This document shows, in pieces, positions 18,394 to 27,063 of a DNA stretch of 64,000 nt (the first letter of the stretch is position 1; the number at the start of each line of letters is the position of its first letter). The notes under the pieces are model-generated. The model saw only the letters and a program-made list of their open reading frames with translations. It was not told the origin of the DNA and did not search any database. The position numbers and the translations under genes are program-made. Origin of the DNA: Streptomyces sp. NBC_01478 (GTDB lineage: Bacteria > Actinomycetota > Actinomycetes > Streptomycetales > Streptomycetaceae); contig NZ_CP109444.1 of assembly GCF_036227225.1 (NCBI RefSeq), positions 7,297,501 through 7,361,500 on the forward strand, given 5' to 3'.

Positions 18394-19607
18394 CCGAGAC
18401 CTCCTTCCAGCGCGCTCTGCGACCGGCTGCGCTCCAAGTACGTGCTGGCGTTCTGGAGTTCGGACGTCAGGGACTCCACGGTCGCCGCCATCACCTCGGT
18501 CGCCTGGACCTTGTAGGTGTCGATGGCGTCGAGAGTGCGGTAGATCTGCTGGAAGGCGGTGCGCAGCGTCTCCGCGCCCACCGCCGGGTCGGCCGCGATG
18601 CGCTGGATCTCGCCGCTCTGCGTGGAGAGCATCTCGGCGTTGCCCCGGATGAGGTCCTCGGTCGTTCCGCGCAGGGCGTTGACCTGGTCGACGACCTTGC
18701 GCTGGTTCTCCAGGGCGGAGGCGAGCATGACCGAGATGCGCAGCGCCGAGACGGTGGTCGTAGCCGCCCGGTCCACGCCCTTGATGAGCTCGTCGTTGTT
18801 GCGCCGTACGACGTCCATCGCCAAGTAGCCCTGCGCGCACACCGCGAGCTGGGTCAGCAGGTCCTGGTGCTTCTGCCGGACCGGGAAGAGGACGTCCGCG
18901 CGCAGGGTGTCGGCCTGGCTCGGGTCGGTGGACTCGACGCCGGTGACGTGCTGCTCGACGGCCGTGTCGAGGGCCTGGGTGAGGACCACGTACTCCTGGA
19001 GCTTGCCCATGGTCTCCCAGAGGCGGACCCGCTCGGTCTGCAACGCCGCGTTGTCGCGCCGGAGTTCGTCCTGGCCGCCGCGCAGTGAGCCCACGATCTT
19101 GTTCAACGTGCCTTGCGCGGACGCGTACTTGGCGACGTGGTCGCGCAGCTTGTTGCCGCCGGGCAGCCGGGACAGGAACTTCCGCCCCTTCGACGCCGGC
19201 AGGTCACGCGGGTCCAAGTCCTCGACCACCCGCCGGAGTTCGACGAGCGAGCCCGCCACCTGCGACTGGGCGTCGCCGCCCTTCGAGGGCAGACTGCGCA
19301 CGGTCCGCTCCAGCATCCGGTTGGACTGCGCGGTCGCGCTGCGCATCTCACCGGCGCCGAGCGCGGTGATCTCGCCGACCTTGCCGGCGAACTCGGGCGA
19401 GCGGGCGTCGAGTGCGGCGAGCCCCTCCACATAGGCGGTCGCCTTGCGCTCCATGTCCGTACGGACGGAGTCGTCGACGGGAACGAGCCCGCCGGCCTTC
19501 TCCTTCGGCACGGGCTTCACGGCCTCCGGCGGAGTGAGAGTGAAGACATCGTCACCGCTGAGGGTGTGCTGACTGCTGTTCTGGCTGGTGTTGAAGCTGC
19601 TGCTCAT
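18390..19607 (-). CDS. TelA-like toxic-anion resistance protein
   Basis: This 405-residue, mostly helical cytoplasmic protein matches the TelA/KlaA family (toxic anion resistance): a disordered N terminus, then repeated long helices such as RRDNAALQTERVRLWETMGK, VRRNNDELIKGVDRAATTTV and VEQHVTGVESTDPSQADTL. The family was named for tellurite resistance plasmids, but its mechanism is unknown and members often sit with Ter genes. Here it begins a three-gene unit with the SBP-VWA lipoprotein and a coiled-coil membrane protein. That unit faces the TerY-P operon, so all are likely parts of one envelope or metal stress response. Confidence 0.85.
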   Translation of the reverse strand: MSSSFNTSQNSSQHTLSGDDVFTLTPPEAVKPVPKEKAGGLVPVDDSVRTDMERKATAYVEGLAALDARSPEFAGKVGEITALGAGEMRSATAQSNRMLERTVRSLPSKGGDAQSQVAGSLVELRRVVEDLDPRDLPASKGRKFLSRLPGGNKLRDHVAKYASAQGTLNKIVGSLRGGQDELRRDNAALQTERVRLWETMGKLQEYVVLTQALDTAVEQHVTGVESTDPSQADTLRADVLFPVRQKHQDLLTQLAVCAQGYLAMDVVRRNNDELIKGVDRAATTTVSALRISVMLASALENQRKVVDQVNALRGTTEDLIRGNAEMLSTQSGEIQRIAADPAVGAETLRTAFQQIYRTLDAIDTYKVQATEVMAATVESLTSELQNASTYLERSRSQSALEGGLG

Positions 19608-19620
19608 ATGGTCCCCCCGG

Positions 19621-20730
19621 TCAGCCGCGCGCCCGGCGCGCCATGTCGTGCAGCACCGTGGAGGTGGGCACGGGCGCCTGCCGGACGCCGGTCAGCGTCT
19701 GGTTGAGATAGCCGGCGTGGGCGGCCGTGGCCGCGACGAACTCGGCGGTGTCCCCCTGCGGCCGGAACCCGTGCCGTACGGCGAGCCTGCGCAACGTCGG
19801 GTCGCTGCTGAGGAGTTCACCGAGCGCGCGGCCCTCCGGAGTGAGCGGTACGACGGTGTGGTCGCTGTTGGCCGTGGTGTCCGGGTAGAGGACCACGAGG
19901 TCGCCCACCGGCTGCTTGTCGAGGAGCAGCGAGGCCACCTGCGACTCGTACACGAGGACCAGCGGATTGCCGGCGCCGCTGATGAAGTCCCTGAACGGCG
20001 CGTCCGAGCTGGACTGTTGAGCACCCTGCACGCTGATGAGCTTGCGCATCAGCGGCGCGGTGCGGTCGACATCGGCGCTACTGGCCGCCACCCGCCCGCC
20101 GCCCGCGACATAGGAGGCCGCGGCGAGGTACAGAGCCCCCGAGTTGGAGGTCTCCGGATCGGTGGTGGCGATGTAGAGGGTGCCGGTCAACTCCCCATGC
20201 TTTTCAGCCCCCTTGAGCTGCTGCCAGGTCCGATCCGCCTTGGCCGCGTCCAGATAGGCACCCATCTTCAGCGTGCCGCGGTCCTGGCTCTTGTCCAGCG
20301 TGGCGAGACCGTTGTCCGCGAGCACCTGGGCGGCGCTGCGGTGGGCCACGACGACGAGCGGCGAGTAGAAGGGGCGCGGCAGGGGCTGGCGCACCTTGTA
20401 CTTGCCGGCGAGCGCGTCGGCCGGCGCCTGACTGGACGGGAAGGCGAAGTCGTACCCCGTGAGGTTGAGCCCTTCCATGGCCCAGGACCCGGAGGTCTCC
20501 GTCTTCACGGTGAAGCCCTTGGCGGCGAGGGCCTTCACCACATCGGGATCGGCGAAGAAGTCCGCCTTCTCCGAACCGATCACTCCACGCACGGTCTTCG
20601 TTGCCGTGCCCTTGTCCCCGTTGTCCCGGCCCGCTACGACGGCTGCCACCACTCCGCCGATCAGCAACACCGCGAGGACGATTCCAGCGATACGTCTCAC
20701 AAGGGCCAGCGTGCTCGCGGAACCCAACAT
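19621..20730 (-). CDS. Membrane-anchored solute-binding-like protein
   Basis: This 369-residue protein has one N-terminal membrane helix (ALVRRIAGIVLAVLLIGGVV, about 10-33). An extracytoplasmic domain follows that resembles ABC type II solute-binding proteins: TGYDFAFPSSQAPADAL, IATTDPETSNSGALYLAAAS and LVLVYESQVASLLL. It shares the ETSNSG/ARSNSG-type hinge segment with the neighbouring SBP-VWA lipoprotein, so the two binding domains are probably related. The stop lies 13 bp upstream of the TelA-like gene on the same strand, suggesting a four-gene operon. No transporter partner is encoded nearby. Confidence 0.75.
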   Translation of the reverse strand: MLGSASTLALVRRIAGIVLAVLLIGGVVAAVVAGRDNGDKGTATKTVRGVIGSEKADFFADPDVVKALAAKGFTVKTETSGSWAMEGLNLTGYDFAFPSSQAPADALAGKYKVRQPLPRPFYSPLVVVAHRSAAQVLADNGLATLDKSQDRGTLKMGAYLDAAKADRTWQQLKGAEKHGELTGTLYIATTDPETSNSGALYLAAASYVAGGGRVAASSADVDRTAPLMRKLISVQGAQQSSSDAPFRDFISGAGNPLVLVYESQVASLLLDKQPVGDLVVLYPDTTANSDHTVVPLTPEGRALGELLSSDPTLRRLAVRHGFRPQGDTAEFVAATAAHAGYLNQTLTGVRQAPVPTSTVLHDMARRARG

Positions 20731-20805
20731 TCCCCGAGGAAAGGGATGAACGGAAGGTGTCGGAGGGGTCCCGGATCAACACGGCTGTTTTTTAGGGGGG
20801 CTGGC

Positions 20806-21204
20806 TCAGACCACCGCAGTACCCGCGTGGGCGTCCATCCGCTCGGCGGACAGAATCGCCGCAGCCGTATCCGCACGGGACGCCGCGACAACCAACGCCC
20901 GCCCGGCGAGAGCGTGCGCGCGCTGATGCAGGGCGTCCGAACGGGACGTACGCGTGGACGCGGCCGCACGAACCGGCGAGGCCCCACCCCTCAACCGCGT
21001 CAACTGCCCGGCAAGCCGCTCGGCGGCGACATCCAGCTCCGCCGAAGGCTCGAGCGCCCGCAATTCGTCGGTCACGGCAAGCAGCGCGGCGAGGTGCCCC
21101 GCGAGCTGAATGTCCAGTTCCTCCTCGCGCGACCGGTGAGGAAAGTCGGAGGGTGTGCGGGCCAGCGTGCTGTGGACCGACTTGGTGCGGATCGGTTCGT
21201 ACAT
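20806..21204 (-). CDS. Conserved hypothetical helical protein
   Basis: This 132-residue protein begins MYEPIRTKSVHSTL and consists mainly of Ala/Leu/Arg-rich helices; no domain is recognised. The ATG at 21204 has AGGAG eight bases upstream, which is better than the in-frame GTG at 21237. It is a single-gene unit. A T-rich run (TTTTTT near 20789) lies just after the stop. A short dyad about 40 bp upstream of the start may be an operator. Confidence 0.65.
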   Translation of the reverse strand: MYEPIRTKSVHSTLARTPSDFPHRSREEELDIQLAGHLAALLAVTDELRALEPSAELDVAAERLAGQLTRLRGGASPVRAAASTRTSRSDALHQRAHALAGRALVVAASRADTAAAILSAERMDAHAGTAVV

Positions 21205-21243
21205 GGCGTGGTCTCCTGTGCTCAGACAGGAAACCATCCTAGC

Positions 21244-21258
21244 TTAGATCTCGTCTAA
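21244..21258. promoter_or_regulatory. Dyad upstream of the 132-residue protein gene
   Basis: TTAGA-TCTCG-TCTAA forms a 5-bp-armed dyad with a 5-bp spacer, 40 bp upstream of the ATG at 21204. Its place near the expected promoter suggests a repressor or activator site. It is short and could be chance. Confidence 0.35.
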
Positions 21259-21306
21259 AGTTGTGCTGGCCGAAAAATTGGCCGGAAGAAACCTGATCGG
21301 GGAGGT

Positions 21307-22518
21307 TTACGGCTGGCTGTACCCGTCCAGGAAGTTCCCGATCCGGGTCACCGCGTCCCGCAGATCCCCGACCGACGGCAGTGTCACGACCCTGAAGTGA
21401 TCGGGCTCGGCCCAGTTGAACCCGGTGCCGTGCACGACCATGATCTTCTCCTGGCGCAGCAGGTCGAGCACCAACTGCCGGTCGTCCTTGACCTTGAAGA
21501 CCTGCGGATCGAGCCGCGGGAACAGATACAGCGCCCCCTTCGGCTTCACGCAGGTCACGCCCGGGATCTGGGTCAGCAGCTCGTACGCGACATCCCGCTG
21601 CTCCTTCAGGCGGCCGCCCGGCAGCACCAGGTCGTTGATGGTCTGCCGCCCGCTGAGCGCGGCGACCACTCCGTGCTGCCCGGGCATGTTCGCGCAGAGC
21701 CGCATGTTGGCCAGGATCGTCAGACCCTCGATGTAGGAGTCGGCGTGCGCGCGCGGCCCCGAGATCGACATCCACCCGACCCGGTAACCGGCCACCCGGT
21801 ACGCCTTCGACATGCCGTTGAAGGTGAGGGTGAGCAGGTCCGGGGCGACCTTCGCGGTCGGGGTGTGCGTGGCGCCGTCGTAGAGGATCTTGTCGTAGAT
21901 CTCGTCGGAGCAGACGAGCAGGTTGTGGCGGCGGGCGATGTCGGTGAGGCCCTTGATCATCGCCTCGTCGTACACGGCCCCCGTCGGGTTGTTGGGGTTG
22001 ATGATGACGATCGCCTTGGTGCGGTCGCTGACCTTGCGCTCGACGTCGGCCAGGTCGGGCATCCAGTCGGACTGCTCGTCGCAGCGGTAGTGGACGGCGG
22101 TCCCGCCGGAGAGGGAGACGGCGGCGGTCCACAGCGGGTAGTCCGGGGACGGTACGAGCACCTCGTCGCCGTCGTCGAGGAGCCCCTGCATCGCCATGAC
22201 GATCAGCTCGGAGACGCCGTTGCCGATGAAGACGTGCTCGACGTCGGTCTCGATGCCGAGGGTCTGGTTGTGCATGACGACCGCGCGGCGGGCGGCCAGC
22301 AGGCCCTTGGCGTCGCCGTACCCGTGCGCCGACGACACGTTCCGGAGGATGTCCTCCAGGATCTCCGGCGGGCACTCGAACCCGAAGGCCGCCGGGTTGC
22401 CCGTGTTCAGCTTCAGGATGCGGTGGCCTGCCGCCTCCAGACGCATCGCCTCTTCGAGAACCGGGCCCCGGATCTCGTAACAGACATTGGAGAGCTTGGT
22501 CGACTGGATCACCTGCAT
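21307..22518 (-). CDS. PLP-dependent class I aminotransferase (alanine aminotransferase-like)
   Basis: This 403-residue enzyme belongs to the fold type I aminotransferases. The Schiff-base lysine is Lys238 in NGMSKAYRVAGYRVGW, the phosphate and substrate arginine region follows, and PNNPTGAVYDE and SDEIYDK are standard. Overall it resembles AlaA/AlaT, which exchange pyruvate and glutamate for alanine and 2-oxoglutarate. The ATG at 22518 (MQVIQSTKLSNVCYEIRGPV) is chosen because this is the usual N terminus; a longer frame to 22569 exists. It stands alone. Substrate preference is inferred only from family resemblance. Confidence 0.88.
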   Translation of the reverse strand: MQVIQSTKLSNVCYEIRGPVLEEAMRLEAAGHRILKLNTGNPAAFGFECPPEILEDILRNVSSAHGYGDAKGLLAARRAVVMHNQTLGIETDVEHVFIGNGVSELIVMAMQGLLDDGDEVLVPSPDYPLWTAAVSLSGGTAVHYRCDEQSDWMPDLADVERKVSDRTKAIVIINPNNPTGAVYDEAMIKGLTDIARRHNLLVCSDEIYDKILYDGATHTPTAKVAPDLLTLTFNGMSKAYRVAGYRVGWMSISGPRAHADSYIEGLTILANMRLCANMPGQHGVVAALSGRQTINDLVLPGGRLKEQRDVAYELLTQIPGVTCVKPKGALYLFPRLDPQVFKVKDDRQLVLDLLRQEKIMVVHGTGFNWAEPDHFRVVTLPSVGDLRDAVTRIGNFLDGYSQP

Positions 22519-22672
22519 GTCGGTGAGCTTACGGGCCGGTAACGCGCGGCGGGGCGTGTTTTCCACCACGTGAGACGCGCTCTTTGTGCGGATATGGGGG
22601 AACTGGTGGGCGGGTCGCTCAAGTAGCCCCGGCGGCCGCTAAGTTGGGGCGGACCACGGGGGAGGGGTGGGC

Positions 22673-22998
22673 ATGGAGTTCTCGCTGCTGAGCGACGAGC
22701 CGGTGACCGCGCCGGAGGCCGATCTGCTCGGCACCGGCGGATCCTGGCCCGGGCCCAGGTCGACCTGCTGCTCTCGGACTTCGCCCGCGGTGTCGACGGT
22801 GACGCCGGTCTGGACGCCCTCGCGCGCTGGCGGGAGCGGGGGATCTTCACCGGCCCTGCGGTGTTCTTCACGGGCCGGGTCACCCCGGCCCGTGAGCGAC
22901 GATGCCGTGAACTGGGCGCCCGGATCGCCGACAACGGCGAAACGCTGCGCCGTCTCGTCGACGAGGCATGCGCGGAAATCCGCCAACTCCGGTCCTGA
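22673..22998 (+). pseudogene. Chimeric remnant: start of a KAP/P-loop ATPase-like gene joined out of frame to a receiver-like C terminus
   Basis: From ATG 22673, after a strong GGGGGAGGGG ribosome site, about 21 residues (MEFSLLSDEPVTAPEADLLG) look like the N terminus of actinobacterial KAP-type NTPases. Near 22733-22741 the coherent frame changes. From there to the TGA at 22998 another frame reads ILARAQVDLLLSDFARG ... VFFTGRVTPARERRCRELGA ... ETLRRLVDEA, like the second half of a receiver-like alpha/beta domain. A deletion fusing two genes, or the two ends of one long gene, explains this best. The frame from 22673 continues to 23044 but turns Ser/Pro-rich and senseless. Family names are from memory of similar sequences. 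Confidence 0.55.
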
Positions 22999-23101
22999 AA
23001 CCGCTCCTTGCCCCCTCTCTCCCCAGCAATCACAATGCCCATGACAAAAAGACGGCGGCCGGAAGATCTCCGGTCGCCTCGTCATAAGAGGGGACCCCCA
23101 C

Positions 23102-23938
23102 ATGAAGAAGCCTCTCCTTGCCGCACTCTCGGGCCTGGCCATCGTCGGGGCGGGCGTGGCACCCGCAGTCGCCGCACCGCAGGCGGCACCGAAGGCCGCC
23201 GCCGTGACCGTCGACTTCGCCGGCACCGTCTCGCTCAGCAACTGCTCCGGCTCGGTCATCCGCTTCCCGAACTCGACCGACACCTCCCCGGCGCTCGTGC
23301 TGACCAACGGCCACTGCCTGGAGACCGGGTTCCCGGCCGCCGGCCAGGTCATCACCGGCCAGTCCTCCACCCGCACCTTCGGGCTGCTGAACTCGGCCGG
23401 CACCAAGGTCGCCACCCTCCGCGCCAACCAGGTCGTCTACTCGACGATGACCGACACGGACGTGACGATCTACCGCACCACCACCACGTACGCGGCGATC
23501 AAGAGCGCGTACAACATCAGCCCGCTCACCGTGAGCGCCACGCACCCGACCGCCGGCACCGCCATCAAGGTCGTCTCCGGCTACTGGAAGACGATCTACA
23601 GCTGCAACATCGACGGGTTCGTGTACCGGCTGAAGGAGGGCTCCTGGACCTGGAAGGACTCCGTCCGCTACACCTCCGCCTGCAACACCATCGGCGGCAC
23701 CTCCGGCTCCCCGGTCATCGACACCAGCACCGGCCAGGTCGTCGCCGTCAACAACACGGGCAACGAGGACGGCGAGAGCTGCACCGTCAACAACCCGTGC
23801 GAGGTCAGCGAGACCGGCGCGGTGACCGTCCGCGAGGGCATCAACTACGCCGAGGAGACCTACAACATCCCGGCCTGCTTCACCTCGGCCAACGTGCTCG
23901 CCCTCAGCAACACCGCCTGCACACTGCCCAAGCCGTAG
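23102..23938 (+). CDS. Secreted trypsin-like serine protease
   Basis: This 278-residue exported protein has a signal peptide ending AVA-AP (about residue 25). The chymotrypsin-fold triad can be placed: His71 in LTNGHC, Asp120 in MTDTDVTIYR and Ser201 in GGTSGSPV. Four later cysteines (YSCNI, SACNT, ESCTV, NPCEV) probably form disulfides. It should hydrolyse peptides outside the cell. No long propeptide is visible, unlike in the alpha-lytic protease group. The ATG follows AAGAGGGGACCCCCAC. It is monocistronic between a pseudogene and a terminator. Confidence 0.88.
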   Translation: MKKPLLAALSGLAIVGAGVAPAVAAPQAAPKAAAVTVDFAGTVSLSNCSGSVIRFPNSTDTSPALVLTNGHCLETGFPAAGQVITGQSSTRTFGLLNSAGTKVATLRANQVVYSTMTDTDVTIYRTTTTYAAIKSAYNISPLTVSATHPTAGTAIKVVSGYWKTIYSCNIDGFVYRLKEGSWTWKDSVRYTSACNTIGGTSGSPVIDTSTGQVVAVNNTGNEDGESCTVNNPCEVSETGAVTVREGINYAEETYNIPACFTSANVLALSNTACTLPKP

Positions 23939-23939
23939 C

Positions 23940-24046
23940 GCTCCGCCGGGTGCGCCGTCTTCGTCTGCGGGTCCGTCGTGGCTGGTCGCGCCCACGCGGC
24001 GGAGCCGCAGATGTCACAGCCCCGCGCCCCTGAGAAACGCACGGCG
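23940..24046. repeat. Dispersed Streptomyces intergenic repeat with a terminator-like stem
   Basis: The gap between two convergent genes holds a GCTCCGCCG/CGGCGGAGC stem (23940-23948 with 23997-24005). It also carries the GTCGTGGCTGGTCGCGCCCA and CAGCCCCGCGCCCCTGA segments familiar from a repeat found many times between Streptomyces genes. It probably acts as a bidirectional terminator; the repeat identity comes from memory, not from copies in this window. Confidence 0.5.
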
Positions 24047-25627
24047 TTATGTAGTGCGGCGTACGGATCTCCCCGCCAGTTGGTCCGTTCGACGGCCGTC
24101 CTCGATCACGAAACGGCCGTCGATCAGGACGTGGGGAATCCCGGTCGGGAGCTTGCGCGGCTCCTCGAACGTCGAACCCGCCGCCACCGTCTCGGGGTCG
24201 AAGAGGACCAGGTCCGCCTTGTAGCCCTCCTTGACCAGGCCCCGGTCCGGCAGGCGCAGCCGCGCCGCCGGGCGGGACGTGAGGTGAGCCACGCACTCCT
24301 CCAGCGGCAGGATCCCCAACTCCCGTACGTAGTGGCCGAGATAGCGCGGGAACGTGCCGTACGCCCGCGGATGCGGCTTCGCGCCCTGGAGGATGCCGTC
24401 CGAGCCGCCCGTGTGGACGCGGTGCCGCATGATCTGCCGGACGTTCTCCTCGTGGCCCACGTGCTGGAGGATCGACGGGGCGAGCCGGTCGGCCAGGAGG
24501 AGATGGCGGGCCGTGGTCCAACTGTCGACGCGGCGGCCCACATACTCCGCCAGCGCGGGATCCGTGACCCCCGAGATCTCGATCGTGTCCCACTCCATCG
24601 GCACCCCGTGGCAGCCGTCCGAGCCGACCACCTCCAGGTGATGGCGGATGCGGTCGGCGGTCCCGTCGTCCGCCAGCCGCCTCAGGATCGCCTCCGGGCC
24701 GCCCTCGCTCGCCCAACTCGGCAGCATCGCCACGAGAGTTGTGCAGCCGGGGGTGTACGGGTAGGTGTCCAGGCTGATGTCCGCGCCGGTCGCCAGCGCC
24801 TCGTCCAGGAGGGTCAGCAGCTCCGGTGCCCGGCCCTCGTTCACGCCGAAGTTCATGGTGGCGTGGGCCAGATGCAGGGAGCAGCCGGCCTCCCTCGACA
24901 GGTCCACCATTTCCGCGTAGGCCTCCAGCGCGCCCGCGCCGTACGAGCGGTGGTGCGGGCAGTAGTAGCCGTCGTACGACGCCACCACCCGGCAGAGTTC
25001 GGTGAGTTCGGCGTCCTTGGCGTACATGCCGGGCGTGTAGGTGAGCCCGGACGACATGCCGACCGCGCCCTGTTCCATGCCCTCGGCGACCAACCGCCGC
25101 ATCCGGTCCAGCTCTTGGGGTGTCGCCTCCCGGTCCTCCCAGCCGACCGCGAGCATGCGGACCGTGCCCTGCGGGATCAAGTAGGCCGCGTTGACCGCGA
25201 CGCCCTGATCCAGTCGGTCCAGGTACTCGCCCACCGACCGCCAGTCGAAGTCGATGTCGTCGCCGTAGCCGTTCCACCCGGTGATCGCCCGGCGCACCTC
25301 CGCGAGCGTGCGGTCGTCGACGGGGGCGTACGACAGCCCGTCCTGGCCGACGACTTCGAGGGTGACCCCCTGTGCGGCCTTGGCGCTGTGGTCCGGGTCG
25401 CGGAGCAGGGCGAGGTCGCTGTGGGCGTGCATGTCGATGAAGCCGGGGGAGAGGACCAGCCCCTCCGCGTCCAACTCCCGCCGCGCCTTCGGGCGTTGAC
25501 AGCCCGCCGCCGCAGCCTCCTGCACGATCGAGACGATCCTGCCGCCGTCGATCACGACATCGGCGCGGTAGGAGGGTGCGCCGGAGCCGTCCACGACGTC
25601 CGCGTCCCGGATCACCAGCTCTTCCAT
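24047..25627 (-). CDS. N-acyl-D-amino-acid deacylase (D-aminoacylase)
   Basis: This 526-residue amidohydrolase should release D-amino acids from N-acyl forms. The metal-binding HxH is His67-x-His69 in [12 protein letters not shown], and the C-terminal [15 protein letters not shown] is typical of the family. At position 96, where well-studied D-aminoacylases have a metal-binding Cys in a GNCG motif, this protein has Asp (VVGQDG), so it belongs to a variant subgroup. ATG 25627 is chosen for its GGGAGG site and for the standard [14 protein letters not shown] start. The PLP enzyme gene ends 20 bp upstream on the same strand, so both are probably co-transcribed. Confidence 0.88.
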   Translation of the reverse strand: MEELVIRDADVVDGSGAPSYRADVVIDGGRIVSIVQEAAAAGCQRPKARRELDAEGLVLSPGFIDMHAHSDLALLRDPDHSAKAAQGVTLEVVGQDGLSYAPVDDRTLAEVRRAITGWNGYGDDIDFDWRSVGEYLDRLDQGVAVNAAYLIPQGTVRMLAVGWEDREATPQELDRMRRLVAEGMEQGAVGMSSGLTYTPGMYAKDAELTELCRVVASYDGYYCPHHRSYGAGALEAYAEMVDLSREAGCSLHLAHATMNFGVNEGRAPELLTLLDEALATGADISLDTYPYTPGCTTLVAMLPSWASEGGPEAILRRLADDGTADRIRHHLEVVGSDGCHGVPMEWDTIEISGVTDPALAEYVGRRVDSWTTARHLLLADRLAPSILQHVGHEENVRQIMRHRVHTGGSDGILQGAKPHPRAYGTFPRYLGHYVRELGILPLEECVAHLTSRPAARLRLPDRGLVKEGYKADLVLFDPETVAAGSTFEEPRKLPTGIPHVLIDGRFVIEDGRRTDQLAGRSVRRTT

Positions 25628-25647
25628 GCGATGCCTCCCGAGGCTCT

Positions 25648-26925
25648 CTAGAAGAACGTACGGATGTAGTCGACGACCGTCCCGTCCGCCTCCGCCACCG
25701 GGATCAACTGCCACTTGTCGAAGGACGTGCAGGGGTGGGACAGGCCCAGGCCGACCCAGTCACCCACCTCCAGGTCCGCCTCGGCCGTCGTCCGCAGCCA
25801 GGCGTGCTGGTCGGACAGGCCGGTGACCTCGACGCCGGTCGCCGGGCGCTCGGTGCCGTCCCGGCGGACGACCTGGGCGAAGGGGAGGTCGAGGTCGTAG
25901 GCCGCGTCCCGCTTGCCCGCGTTGGCGAAGGCCTGCTCGGGGGAGGGGCGGGAGACGATCTGCGCCCAGAGCCGGAACGCGGGCTCCAGGGCGCCCTCTT
26001 CGGGGATGCGGGTGAAGGGGGTGATCTCGCGGTAGTGGCCGTCGTCGTGCGAGACGTAGGCGCCCGAGCGCAGCAACTTCAGTGCCGGGAGCGAGAGTTC
26101 GGGCAGTTCGGCGAAGACGTCGGCCACCGCGTCGAACCACGCGCTGCCACCCGCGCTGACCACGATCTCGTCAACCCCCCGAAAACGCCCGCCCTTGTCG
26201 AACTCCACGGCCAGCGAGACCAGTCGCCGCAGCCACGCGTGCACCCGCTCCGGATCCGCCTGCGGTACCTCCCCTTCGTACCCGGCGACCCCGACCAGCC
26301 GCAGTGTCCCTACGGCGGCCACCGCGTCCGCGACCGCCGCGCACTCCGCCTCCGTGCGCACGCCGGTGCGGGCGCCCTCGCCGGCGGCCAGCTCCACGAC
26401 GACGTCCAGCGGGCGGGCGGCGCCGCGCAGAGCCGCGTCCATCAGCTCGACCCCGCGCACGGAGTCGACGTAGCAGATGAAACGGAAGGCGGGGTCGGTG
26501 TCGAGCTGGGACGAGATCCATTTCAGGGCTGCCGGGTCGACGAGTTCGTTCGCGAGGAAGATCCGGTCGATCCCGAACTCCCTTGCCACGCGCACCTGGT
26601 GGGGGACCGCGAGGGTGATGCCCCAGGCGCCGTGGGCGAGTTGGCGGTGGAAGAGCTGGGGGGCCATGGAGGTCTTGCCGTGCGGGGCGAAGGCGAGGTG
26701 GTGGCGGGTCGCGTAGGTCTCCATGAGGCGGAGGTTGTGCTCCAGGCGCTCGGCGGAGAGGGCGAGGACGGGGGTGGTGAAGCCGCCGGTGAAGAGGTTG
26801 CGGCGCTGGGCCGCCAGCTCGGTGACGGTGCGGCCGTCCGCGTCCGGGGGGAGGCCCTTGAAACGGTGGTCGACGCGTTCCCCGGCGAGCCGGGCGAGCG
26901 CTTCGGTACCGGTGTCGCGGACCAT
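25648..26925 (-). CDS. PLP-dependent amino acid deaminase of the alanine racemase-like fold III (D-Ser/D-Thr type)
   Basis: This 425-residue protein has an alanine-racemase-like N-terminal barrel and a C-terminal beta domain as in D-threonine aldolase and eukaryotic-type D-serine dehydratase. [14 protein letters not shown] carries the PLP lysine. [11 protein letters not shown] and [14 protein letters not shown] contain phosphate- and metal-binding residues (the HDDGHY stretch and [10 protein letters not shown] near the end are typical of zinc-assisted members). It probably deaminates a D-hydroxy amino acid, which fits the D-aminoacylase gene behind it and the RidA gene nearby, as RidA removes reactive imines made by such enzymes. 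GGGAGG precedes the ATG. Confidence 0.82.
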   Translation of the reverse strand: MVRDTGTEALARLAGERVDHRFKGLPPDADGRTVTELAAQRRNLFTGGFTTPVLALSAERLEHNLRLMETYATRHHLAFAPHGKTSMAPQLFHRQLAHGAWGITLAVPHQVRVAREFGIDRIFLANELVDPAALKWISSQLDTDPAFRFICYVDSVRGVELMDAALRGAARPLDVVVELAAGEGARTGVRTEAECAAVADAVAAVGTLRLVGVAGYEGEVPQADPERVHAWLRRLVSLAVEFDKGGRFRGVDEIVVSAGGSAWFDAVADVFAELPELSLPALKLLRSGAYVSHDDGHYREITPFTRIPEEGALEPAFRLWAQIVSRPSPEQAFANAGKRDAAYDLDLPFAQVVRRDGTERPATGVEVTGLSDQHAWLRTTAEADLEVGDWVGLGLSHPCTSFDKWQLIPVAEADGTVVDYIRTFF

Positions 26926-26946
26926 GGGGCCTCCCTGAGCTGGAGT

Positions 26947-26963
26947 GTTGCAATCTCTGCAAC
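26947..26963. promoter_or_regulatory. Probable IclR-type operator in the divergent promoter region
   Basis: GTTGCA-ATCTC-TGCAAC is a perfect 6-bp dyad with a 5-bp spacer, 22 bp upstream of the deaminase ATG and about 100 bp upstream of the kinase gene. An IclR-family regulator is encoded in the divergent operon, and its relatives bind such short G/C-bordered dyads. A second imperfect dyad ATTGCGTATATCGC lies at 26969-26982. Confidence 0.5.
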
Positions 26964-27063
26964 CTTCATTGCGTATATCGCTTACCGCTGTCTAACATCT
27001 CGCCCAACACCGGGTCAACGGAGCCGCCGCCCCTGGTGCACCGGACGAGGAGCCATCACCATC

